In this document: one piece after another, positions 1 to 7,674 of the stretch
Numbering within the stretch: position 1 is the first letter of the stretch
Layout of the letters: every line of letters starts with the position of its first letter
The notes under the pieces: generated by a model
What the model saw: the letters and a program-made list of their open reading frames with translations, nothing else
What the model was told of the DNA's origin: nothing
Databases searched by the model: none
Program-made: the position numbers and the translations under genes
Source of the DNA: Blastomyces gilchristii SLH14081
Taxonomy: Eukaryota; Ascomycota; Eurotiomycetes; Onygenales; Ajellomycetaceae
DNA: 10,005 nucleotides
Direction of reading: 5' to 3'
NCBI RefSeq assembly: GCF_000003855.2
Contig: NW_003101602.1
Coordinates: 1 to 10,005 of the forward strand

Positions 1-714
1 TCATTTTAAGATATAAATAATCAGTTCCTCTACATTCTGCTGACAATATTTATATTATTATATAGAAACAGGCTTATATTCTCTATAATATCAAGACTCT
101 GAAGAGAGAAAAGTCTTGATAGAGAGTATATAGTAGTGTATATCTTAGCAGTTTCTATTTCATTCTTCTGCAGCAGTTAATGCAACAAAAAAAGATCTTA
201 AAATTAGTTTTTTACTTCTCTTGACAAAGTAAGATATTTTTCTCTGAGTTTTAAACAATATTCTTATAAAGAATTAAAAACAGAGTTATTTTCTATTATA
301 ATTTTATATTCTTTTAAGTAAGAATTACTTTTTCAGTAACTGAAGAGCTTTTATTAATACTTAATTCTCTTTTATACTCTTTATTAACTGATTTAAGTTA
401 TACACTTATTGTGTGAGAAGAATTGAATGATTTAGAATAAAATTAAATAGTTTTAATCAATTTCTCTGTGAAAAATTAACTTATTTTTTATCAGATTTTC
501 TCTTAAAAACTGTCATATTGTCTGATTTATTATTAATTGATATCATACTTTTTCTCACTATATCTTAAAAAAGAGTTTATAAAGATTTTATTAATTTATC
601 TTAAAAATTAATTTTAGTTTATTAGATTCTTTTCAAAAATCTAACCTAGTTACTGAACTAGTATGAAAAAAATCAGATATTTTATAGACAAAAGTCTTTC
701 ATTCTTCTTTTAAA
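1..714. other. AT-rich stretch with no recognised gene
   Basis: Very AT-rich sequence with no CpG seen and stops in every frame. No ORF worth reporting and no RNA gene were found. On the minus strand, roughly 180 down to 1, short patches recall a pogo/Fot1-like helix-turn-helix (Ala-Ala-Glu-Glu, then a Ser-Leu-Ser-Arg patch, then Val-Glu-Glu-Leu-Ile). They lie in different frames and are too weak to name. If real, the transposase would run off the left edge. The best description is decayed repeat sequence of unknown family. Confidence 0.6.
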
Positions 715-830
715 ACAGTCTGATCAACTTTTGAATTGAAAATCAACTAATAAATCTCTCAATTGAAACAGTCTGACCAACTTTTCATTTGAAAATAAAC
801 TGATAAATCTCTTAATTAAAACAGTTTGAT
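715..830. repeat. Tandem repeat, 53-bp unit, two copies plus a partial third
   Basis: The units start with ACAGTCTGA or its variant at 715, 768 and 821, so the period is exactly 53 bp. Units 1 (715-767) and 2 (768-820) share ACAGTCTGA, a CAACTTTT block, TTGAAAAT and TAAATCTCT, with scattered substitutions. The third copy keeps only ACAGTTTGAT before the CpG-containing insert begins at 831. The differences are mostly single substitutions, consistent with the same C-to-T decay as the surroundings. Confidence 0.85.
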
Positions 831-1012
831 TGTGATTCAAAGGTTGCTTGAGCCAGCGTACGATTACAGGCGTACGTCGGCTTCTTATATACTGTTCACT
901 AAATTAATTGGTGGCTGCTATGGCCTCTTTACATTCGTAAGCAAGTTCGGAAGCGGCCGCATTATCATCTGGCGGTTGTATGTTCTTCCGAATCACATCC
1001 TCTCTCACCAGA
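831..1012. mobile_element. Short CpG-bearing insert flanked by TTTGAT; possible solo LTR or small non-autonomous element
   Basis: This 182-bp segment holds about a dozen CpGs, including CGTACG twice and GCGGCCGC, while its flanks hold none. It is bracketed by TTTGAT at 825-830 and 1013-1018, a candidate 6-bp target duplication. It interrupts the third 53-bp repeat directly after ACAGTTTGAT. It starts TGTGATTC and ends CTCACCAGA. Ending it at CACCA (1010) would give TG...CA termini, but then the flanks no longer match. No convincing terminal inverted repeat or tRNA-like A/B boxes were seen. The 63-codon ORF at 826-1017 resembles nothing I know and is probably chance. Inference: a recent insertion too short for RIP. 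The class is unresolved. Confidence 0.45.
860..881. repeat. Paired palindromes CGTACG inside the CpG island
   Basis: The palindrome CGTACG occurs twice here, separated by the short spacer ATTACAGG. Each copy is preceded by G, so GCGTACG also forms a short direct repeat. In a window almost without CpG this pair stands out. It could be a protein-binding site or part of a terminal structure, but nothing in the sequence decides this. Confidence 0.4.
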
Positions 1013-1018
1013 TTTGAT

Positions 1019-3378
1019 CACACTCATATGACCATGATGTACACTCTAGCTTCATGCAGATTAGCACATCACTAGTGTTCATAATTATGTGACCTATTTC
1101 TAATTCAGCTAGCATTCTGTGTATATTCTTACAAAGAAACTTTCATTATATTATATCACTCATTTACTAACTTTTTTCATTCTTTAATTATCTTCTTCAT
1201 TATCATCATCATTGAATATTATTATCTCATTCAAGATTTCTGCTTCTTCTTTCATTCAACATCTTCTATCTGTTATTTATCTATTACATTATACATGTTT
1301 CTGATGATGACTCTCTGTTTTCATAACAAGCATTCTCATAGTGCTTATATTAGGGAATTTGTTAGCAGTAAGTGTAACACATTGTGAAACATGACCAGGA
1401 CTTGTTTTCTTCTAATAATTATCAGAATATATTATTATAAATAACACATTTTCTTCATCTTCTTATACACTCTTAATCTTCTTTTTCTAGCAGATATCTG
1501 ATCATGTTTTACATGAACACCTATACTGATATTTTATTTTAATTTATATAGAATCTTCACATATTGACAGATTCATATCTGTCAATGATAGTGAACATCT
1601 CAATGTTGAATTATTGATTAAAAACTTGAAAAATATGATAATGAAGAAATTATCTGTATTATATATAACTGAGTCTTCTGTATCTCTCTCTGCTCTCTCT
1701 ATTTCTTTCTCTATCACTCTCTCTCAATCTCTTACATCTGTCTCTGTGTCTGATTCTTCTGCTTCTGCTATCTCTGTTTCTGTGACTCTCACTTCTGCTA
1801 CTTCTGCTTTCTCTGCTTCTATCATCTCTGCTTTTATTATCAGCTCTCCTCATTTCAAGAAGATATTATGTAGACTTAATGAATCATGTTTCTCAGTATA
1901 TATACTCTCAATCTTCTTACTGATCTCTAAAATAATTTATTATACAAAGACTGTATACAATATAACTATCTGAAGCTTGATTATAAACACTGATTATTAC
2001 ATTCATTTTAAATATTCATAATAAGATAATCATTTATTCATATCAGAGAATCATTCTCTCTTTCAACAGTATTAAGATTATAAGTCTTTTCTTTTTTCAT
2101 CTTTTCTTTCTGACACTGATTTTCTTATTCTTAGAAAAAATTGTTATGAGTTTTATTATATACAAAGTCATGATATTCACAGACACTAAGAAACTTTTTA
2201 CAATTATCAAATTCAATATTATAGACATATTCACTCTGATGAATATCTTTAGAATAATCAATCTATATCAGCCTATTCTGTAGTATTTATTATCTGACTT
2301 TGTGATACAGATGAAGAATATCTGTGTTTTTAGAAACAGAAACACAGATGTTATACTCTTTTACACTTATGAGTGTGAGACTCATATGTCTTGTCTGAAA
2401 TGTTATTATAAGAATGAGTTATTCATACACTGTATTCTACTTTCTATATTTCTCTATGTCTTTCTCTCTCTTTCTGAGAAGCCTTGTATGTGTTGTAATT
2501 ATATATACAACTCTAAAACTAGCAGATGTTCATTCAGTAACTGTTCTCATCTCTGATTTTACAGTTCTTATATACTAACAATGATTCTTAGTTACTCTGA
2601 TGTCAGAGACTATTCTAATCAAAGATAATTATACTGCTGAGACTATCTTCTTTCACTCTTAAGCTTCTTTTATCACTTTCTCTTTCTTCTCTGCAGAGAA
2701 GATTGTGTATATATCAGATTATAAGTATTTAACTCTGAGTGACTTCTGCTGTTATTTATCTGATTCTGTGTTCTCTTCTTCTTTCATTTCTTCTGTCTCT
2801 GTTCTCTCTGTCTTGACTTCTGATTCTGTGAATTTTGCACTCTTCTTTAATTTTTCTACACATATATATACACATTTCTATATTGATATTCCAGTCAATC
2901 TTGTAATCAATGATATTAATGTTATACACAGAGTAGTAGAGAAATTAGAGATATATACAGTATTGTTGTGAGAGCAGCTTACAGCTCTCAAATTCCTTAT
3001 AAATCTTGAGTTTTGAGATTTCCTTTATTTTTGATGTTTTTCAGATGATATGACATTGGAAATAGATTAAATATGTGATGTATGAAAATGAATGAGATAT
3101 ATATAGTAATATTTATCTTTTACAGTCAACTCTTACAGTTAGTGACTAATTCATTATCTCTTCTCTTTTCTTATACTTTTTCTTTATCTGCTAGTTACTA
3201 CTCTTACATGATCTCTATATAATACAGTATTTAGTGACTAGATTCAGCAGCTTTCATCTCTTATAATTCTGTCTCATACATTATACTGTCTCTCTTCACT
3301 CACTGAGACTACTACAGTGAACAGGTTATTAAAACTAATCTCACTCAATCTCTGAGCATTTTCAGAAATTAAGATAAC
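1019..3378. other. Long AT-rich decayed stretch, purine-rich on the minus strand; no gene identified
   Basis: No CpG was seen after the island ends, and stops are dense in all frames. The plus strand is strongly pyrimidine-rich (TCT/CTT runs). In the recognisable relics of this window the coding strand is the purine-rich one, so any lost coding here probably ran on the minus strand. Possible fragments on the minus strand are an acidic patch near 1198-1250, the low-complexity block at 1655-1853, and a Glu-rich patch at about 2705-2830. None can be assigned to a family. This could be the LTR and trailing sequence of the minus-strand Gypsy plus older insertions. Apparent plus-strand ORFs (1614-1973, 2302-2556, 2705-2971) look like by-products of the base bias. 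Confidence 0.6.
1655..1853 (-). repeat. Low-complexity GA-rich/TCT-rich block; acidic or RS-type in translation
   Basis: The plus strand is built of TCT/GCT/TCA triplets. It reads as a Ser-rich string on the plus strand. On the minus strand it reads either as an Arg/Ser-rich string (ORF 1853-1659) or, in the neighbouring frame from 1846, as a Glu/Ala/Thr-rich segment with one internal TGA. Most differences along the block keep the purine/pyrimidine pattern. It may be the charged tail of a decayed element protein. Which frame was ever translated cannot be told from the window. Confidence 0.45.
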
Positions 3379-4599
3379 TTAGTTTCACATATCTGCAGAT
3401 GTTTCAGATGCTTCATTCTCTATTATCTCTGTAATTAAACTGGTGTAAACAGTTGAATTCAACTCTGAGTTTCTTTTTCTTCTACAATCTGACTTATGTG
3501 TAAGTCTGTTACTCTGAGACTGCTCTTTACTATATTACATCTGCTATCTACAGTGTATTATCATATAATTATCTACAGTCTCATTACTTATTAAAGTGTG
3601 ATATTTATCTAATTTCTTCATTTCTTCTCATTCTTTTCTTATAATTGTGAAAAGATTGAAATAAGTGAGATTATCTGATTTATAAGTGTCTATGATTTCT
3701 CTTACTTCATGAGACTTTTTAATTATAAGCTTCTTCTTTTTCAACACTGATAATAGTGCTGTAGATGATTATAATTCACTCAGATCTTACATCTTTGTTT
3801 TTATAAAATATGAATTATTTATTAAGTTATATAAGATTCATCTCTCTGATTCTTTCAATGTGTATATTCTCAGAGAATGTGATTTGAGTATTTTATATAA
3901 CTCAAATCATCTAGATTGAAACTTCTCAGAACTCTCATTGTATATAAGAACTCATATTCTTATCTTAAGACTCAATTTCTTAACTAGTGAGTCTCATATT
4001 CTTTTCAATTGAATTACTCAGTTCAGAAGTAACTTATTAACTTTTATATATACATAACTGATCTCTTTCAATCTTGATTCTGCATCTGCAACTGCTGCAT
4101 CTGTAACTATTATGTCTGCAACTATTGTTTCTACTGTGTCTGTAACTGATGCATCTGTAACTGCTGTTCTCTCTCTCACTTTTTCTGAAGCATTCCTCAG
4201 AATGTGCAGATGCAATTCATACAACAGATGAAATGATAAACACTTAAAGACTGCATGCTGCTGAATTCGCATGACTAATAGTGTCTGACTGAGATATTCA
4301 TCTCATAATTGTGTTGACTTGTTCACTAGATATTTCATCAGCATATTACTCAAGATTTCATTTAAGTATTTTATCTTTCTATTTATTCATGAATAATATA
4401 GTATTGTTCTACAATATCTTGTCTGTAACTGGCTTATAAAATGTCTCATCACTTCTTCTACAAGATTCACACTGTTATCAGTTAGAATCTCATACAGTAT
4501 TTCATAATTGATATAGATTTCATCATGTAGAAACTTCACTATCATCTTCTCTATCATCTCTGAAACTGCTTTCATGACTGACCAGCTAGTAAACCTAAT
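3379..4599 (-). pseudogene. Gypsy/Ty3-type LTR retrotransposon pol relic: integrase core, GPY/F module and C-terminal tail
   Basis: One minus-strand frame can be followed from 4599 to about 3379 through several in-frame stops, mostly TGA. Integrase joins element cDNA to the host chromosome. The core shows FTSW (4593-4582), then TDN with the second catalytic Asp at 4479-4477. Exactly 36 codons on (4371-4369), the expected catalytic Glu reads Lys in the N-R-K-I-K-Y-L-N context, so D,D(35)E spacing is preserved. Next come a region like the usual Gypsy LLYG/HPRIP segment (LLYELHLHI), a Val/Thr/Asp/Ala repeat, and the GPY/F module as Stop-F-E-L-Y (3909-3895) in place of WFGPY. A tail resembling fungal Gypsy polyprotein ends follows (RKE-Stop-EEM). 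The first catalytic Asp, RNase H and RT are missing, because a LINE begins at the break. The element is dead. Confidence 0.88.
4082..4165. repeat. Imperfect 15-bp tandem repeat within the integrase relic
   Basis: Units of the type GCATCTGTAACTGCT repeat at 4082, 4097, 4112 and 4151, with two shortened 12-bp units at 4127 and 4139. On the minus (coding) strand the units translate as repeats of Val-Thr-Asp-Ala type, placed between the integrase core and the GPY/F module. In related polyproteins this is a variable linker, so expansion there could be tolerated. The array kept its frame, since the GPY/F module beyond it is still in phase. Confidence 0.7.
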
Positions 4600-5106
4600 A
4601 GAAAAACTTCAATTTCTAAGTCATATAGAGTAATATCTCTATTGAACTGCCTAGGAAAGGTTTTAGAAAAGATAATAGCTACTTAACTATCTTTTATAAG
4701 CTCTATAGATGATTCTCTTTTATTCAGTGAATAAATGAGAGATAGACAACAATATTCTGCAATTGACACTATTCTCTCAGTTATTCATGATATTCAAATA
4801 GCAAAGTATGAAGATCTGGTCTCAACTGCAGTTTTTATTGACATAAAAGAAGCATTTGATCATGTTTCAAAGTCAAAGTGAATTCAGACTTTGAAGATGT
4901 TAAAACTGCCACTTTCTCTAATAAAATGAGTTAACTGTTTTATGTCTAAAAGAATCATACAACTTTTCTTTGATGGAATGAAACAAGACAAGACTGAGAT
5001 AAAAATAGAAGTGCTGTAAGAATCTTCAATCTCACTCCTTTTATTTACAATATACACTGCATATCCATTCAAAGATAGAAATATGAAAATAGTGCAATCT
5101 TCAAGT

Positions 5107-5118
5107 TATGTAGATGAT
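5107..5118 (+). other. Intact YVDD active-site box of the LINE reverse transcriptase
   Basis: Codons TAT GTA GAT GAT encode Tyr-Val-Asp-Asp, the RT catalytic box, followed by Ile-Asp-Leu-Val. It fixes frame 1 for the first part of the relic and shows that the catalytic core escaped mutation although surrounding Trp and Arg codons became stops. Confidence 0.9.
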
Positions 5119-5469
5119 ATTGATCTAGTTTACAGCTTAAAAACTATTAAAGAGAATTTGAAAGTAATTGAAGAAGCTGTAAAGAAAATCCTTATCAGAG
5201 CAGATATTAATTAAATTCAATTTAATATGAATAAAACTGAGTTAATTCATTTCTTTTCTAGATTCAATGAGAAAGAACTATCTCTAACTCTTTTAAATAG
5301 AGAGATTAAACCCAGTTTAAATATCAAATGATTAGGAGTATGATTAAACTCCAAGTTGAATTTTAAATATCATATTTAACAAAGAACTGTCAAGGCAGAA
5401 AGACTATTGAACAACATTATCAGACTATGAAATACAGAGAGAGGTCTATTCTTCCAGGCTATGAGACAG

Positions 5470-5482
5470 TTATATATCCTGT
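5470..5482 (+). other. Frameshift in the LINE relic at a TATATAT run
   Basis: Upstream, Met-Arg-Gln-Leu-Tyr reads in frame 1. Downstream, Cys-Ile-Thr-Ser-Val-Ala-Asp-Tyr reads in frame 2 and stays there to the terminal stop. The change falls in the short TA run. A loss of 2 bp of one TA unit explains it most simply; a 1-bp gain is also possible. Confidence 0.7.
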
Positions 5483-6958
5483 ATTACCTCAGTAGCTGAT
5501 TATGAAGTTCAAGTTTGATGAAATAATCAAGAAAATTTCACTGAACTCTTTCAAAGTCTGTAAAACAGAGCTTTGAGAAGAATTCTGAGAGCATTTAAAT
5601 CATCTTCTATTAGAGCAATGAAAATTGAAGCTTTAATTCTCTCTTCTGCTATTAGATTTGAAAAGGCCTGTATGAACTATACTCTGAGAGTTATAAAGAT
5701 GAGCTCAAATCATATAATCAGAGAAAGAGTCTCTTTCTTATTTTCATCAGTTAACTCTGAAAATGAACTGGATTGAAATAGATTTCTTGATTGAAATGAA
5801 AATAATTCTTCAAAGAAAATGTCTTCTCAACTGTATAGACTATGCTCTCTGATTAAAAATTAATTTTCTTCTTTAAATATTGAAAAAGTTGATCATGAGA
5901 AGTTATCTCTCTGAAGAGAAAAGCTTGAATCTCTTATAAACTTATAAATAAGTGAACTATCTAAAGAGAAAGAATATGAACAGTATTTAAAGAGAATTTC
6001 TATAATCAATATAAAAGACTCTATTCTGATTTATTCAGATGACTTAAAAAATGAGAATTTGAATAGATTAGATGCAGGCATTGCTTACATTGAAGATAAT
6101 ATTAATTTTATCTCAGATTTCTGGAATTTAGACTGTGAATCTGAAGTCTTTGATGCTGAATTATTTGCAATAGTGAAAGCTTTCAAACTTATTAAAATAA
6201 AATCTCATAAAAGAGAAAATAGTTTGAAAGAGATATGAATATTCTCTGATAGTCAAGCTACTTTAAAAAGACTTAGAAATAGTCAGATTCATAATGATTA
6301 AATGAATCTTGAACTGATCTTAAACTTCATTTTAAAAATTCAAAAGAGAAGAATATCAAGACTGATAATTCATCTGCACTGAGTTCCTGCTCATATGAAT
6401 ATTCATGATAATGAATTGACTGATTCAGCTGTAAAAAAAGGTTCAGAATTAAGCAGATCTGTTCAAAAAATTGTGTCCTGGTCTTTTATAAAGAGAAAAA
6501 TAAAAGAATCTTGTTTAAACAAGTGAAATGAAAGCTGGCAGAAATAAAAGAAGAGTATACATTATTCAAGATTTGAAACAAAATCCAAGTGAAAATCTTG
6601 TTTAATTAAATATAAAAAGAAAATATTCTCATCTATAATACAGCTGAAATTAGAATATAACTATTTTAAATCTTATATACAAAGATTTGATGATAGATTT
6701 GATTCAATAGAATGCTCATTCTGCAATGCAAATGAGAATTCTGAGTATATTGTAATACACTGTACATTATACAATAGTCTCAGAGTCAGATTGAAAGAGA
6801 AGTACAATCTAAATCAATTAAATATGAGATTCTTATTCTCAACTGAGACAGGAATTAAATACTTAATAGACTTTCTATCAGAAACTCAAGCAGCTATAAG
6901 AAAATGACTGAATTCAGAAATATCTGAATATGAAGAGGAGGAAATTGATCAGATATAG

Positions 6959-7057
6959 TCTGTTAAAACAGCTATATACTATCTTTCAATAATTTGTTTC
7001 ATTACAGTCTCTCATTATTTTACTTTACCTTTTTCTTTCTATTCTTTTCTATCTATC
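6959..7057. other. Spacer between the LINE stop codon and the LTR-like island
   Basis: About 100 bp follow the LINE TAG stop, presumably its 3' untranslated region. It is AT-rich, without CpG, and ends in a pyrimidine-rich run (7021-7057). No poly(A) tail, simple 3' repeat or polyadenylation signal could be fixed. No clear target-site duplication matching the 5' junction was found. Confidence 0.5.
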
Positions 7058-7062
7058 TGTGG

Positions 7063-7075
7063 CGGGCTGCGCCCG
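7063..7075. repeat. GC-rich hairpin near the LTR-like 5' end
   Basis: CGGGC (7063-7067) and GCCCG (7071-7075) can pair around a TGC loop, immediately inside the TGTGG start. Short GC-rich palindromes close to the ends are familiar in fungal LTRs, which supports the LTR reading without proving it. Confidence 0.6.
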
Positions 7076-7145
7076 ATCAATCATATAGACTATTCCATTA
7101 CACTCCACAGATTCCAACCACTTCATTCTCGAACGCGTACACTCC

Positions 7146-7180
7146 GATTCTCGGCCATTCTCGATCGCCGATCCTCGGCC
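7146..7180. repeat. Short direct repeat GATTCTCGGCC / GATCCTCGGCC
   Basis: Two 11-bp copies with one mismatch start at 7146 and 7170 (24-bp offset), with palindromic CGATCG between them. A related pair, CGAACGCG, also occurs on both sides of this segment. The pattern suggests an enhancer-like repeat in a U3 region. All copies retain their CpGs. Confidence 0.55.
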
Positions 7181-7242
7181 GCTACGAACGCGCGTATATT
7201 CTCCCGCCCCGAAGCTCCACTGTGTATGTCACCACATATGTG

Positions 7243-7250
7243 TATAAATA
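7243..7250 (+). promoter_or_regulatory. Possible TATA box, TATAAATA
   Basis: TATAAATA lies downstream of the CpG-rich part and about 430 bp before the gag ATG at 7675. Its position fits a U3 promoter of an LTR reading rightwards. In sequence this AT-rich a TATA match has limited weight; the support comes mainly from its place in the LTR-like segment. Confidence 0.35.
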
Positions 7251-7366
7251 TCCATCTCAATTGCTGATTCTCACACTTTCTCTTTCTTTTCTTCTCTAAT
7301 GTTTTTATCTTTGTTATATAAGATCTATCAATATTATACTGATCTATTCAGTGTAGATCTCTTACA

Positions 7367-7674
7367 CTATAAAAATGTTCATTGTCTTCTTATTAGAAAA
7401 TGATTATTCACACATTATCTTCTTATCAGAAATAATTATTTATCAAGAGATATCTGAACATATAACAATATATAAGAAATAGAGAAACAGTTAAGTAAAC
7501 ACTGAGTTCTCAGATAGAAGCTGCTTATCAGTCACTCTGACTCTGTAATAAGATTTTATAAAGAGAATGTCAGTGAAAGATCTGAGAGTTCTGATACTCA
7601 GATATATAAGATATTCATATAATTATACTTCTTCAAATTCCACAGATATCACATATCTGATAAACAATATAATC
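7367..7674 (+). other. Untranslated leader between LTR-like segment and gag
   Basis: About 300 bp without CpG or recognisable coding. Apart from the 33-bp duplication at 7381-7446 it holds AT-rich, purine-leaning sequence. Its length fits the leader of a Gypsy element if 7058-7366 is its 5' LTR. I see no other feature. Confidence 0.45.
7381..7446. repeat. Two tandem copies of a 33-bp unit in the Gypsy leader
   Basis: ATTGTCTTCTTATTAG at 7381 is repeated as ATTATCTTCTTATCAG at 7414, exactly 33 bp apart. Similarity continues through AGAAA and ATTATT to the end of each unit. It sits just after the LTR-like segment, where a primer-binding site and leader would be. No tRNA-complementary primer-binding site could be recognised there. 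Confidence 0.65.

Larger units (their letters stand above)
4588..6958 (+). pseudogene. LINE (Tad1/CgT1-like non-LTR retrotransposon) ORF2 relic, 5'-truncated: RT, RNase H, CCHC
   Basis: This enzyme would copy element RNA at a nicked target. Frame 1 carries the RT from the SYRVISLLNCLGKVLEKI block (about 4630) through F-I-D-I-K-E-A-F-D-H (catalytic Asp 4840-4842) to an intact YVDD (5107-5118). A shift near 5470 moves it to frame 2, which runs to TAG at 6956. RNase H keeps all four acidic positions: Asp 6038, Glu 6158, Asp 6248 and Asp 6422. Its HWVPAH motif reads H-Stop-V-P-A-H (TGA at 6380). The C-terminal knuckle is C 6713, C 6722, then Tyr at 6746 where His is expected, then C 6761. The endonuclease and the start of the RT are absent, as in 5'-truncated LINE copies. 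Many TGA stops make it non-functional. The family assignment is from recognition of motifs, not a search. Confidence 0.9.
7058..7366 (+). mobile_element. Candidate LTR (solo LTR or 5' LTR of the downstream Gypsy) with spared CpG sites
   Basis: The segment starts TGTGGCGGGC and a plausible end is CTCTTACA at 7366, giving TGT...ACA termini. It is preceded by CTATC (7053-7057) and followed by CTATA (7367-7371), four of five bases alike, so a solo-LTR target duplication is possible but imperfect. The first 150 bp hold many CpGs (7063-7197), unlike anything around. TATAAATA at 7243 would suit a U3 promoter. A 101-codon ORF crosses the whole region (6994-7299) but lacks a recognisable domain and is probably not a gene. 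Alternatively this is the 5' LTR of the Gypsy whose gag starts at 7675. Then an identical LTR should lie beyond the right edge. The 3' boundary is uncertain. Confidence 0.45.

Noticed and set aside
1..190. Pogo/Fot1-like transposase N-terminus on the minus strand
   Set aside because: A few evocative residues occur but in two different frames with stops and no complete helix-turn-helix, so it is not strong enough to call.
826..1017. 63-codon ORF covering the first CpG island
   Set aside because: It begins just before the insert border and ends at its target duplication. No recognisable family; openness follows from the higher GC content.
1614..1973. 119-codon Ser-rich plus-strand ORF
   Set aside because: It arises from TCT-rich low-complexity sequence in a CpG-depleted region and lacks any domain. 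The purine-rich minus strand is the more likely former coding strand.
2302..2556. 84-codon Cys-rich plus-strand ORF with several C-X2-C pairs
   Set aside because: TGT codons are plentiful in this base composition, the Cys spacing fits no zinc family I know, and it lies in decayed sequence.
2705..2971. 88-codon plus-strand ORF
   Set aside because: Same Ser/Phe-rich base-bias pattern; the minus strand has a Glu-rich reading over the same bases. No domain.
4884..5072. 62-codon minus-strand ORF
   Set aside because: Antisense shadow of the LINE reverse transcriptase, whose YVDD and FIDIKEAFDH motifs fix the plus strand.
6965..6985. CAGCTA shared with the LINE 5' junction (near 4583-4588) as a target-site duplication
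   Set aside because: Only six bases match, and the following sequence does not resume the Gypsy integrase on the minus strand.
6994..7299. 101-codon ORF over the second CpG island
   Set aside because: It starts in the LINE 3' spacer and crosses the LTR-like border and TATA box, so it is not a coherent gene.
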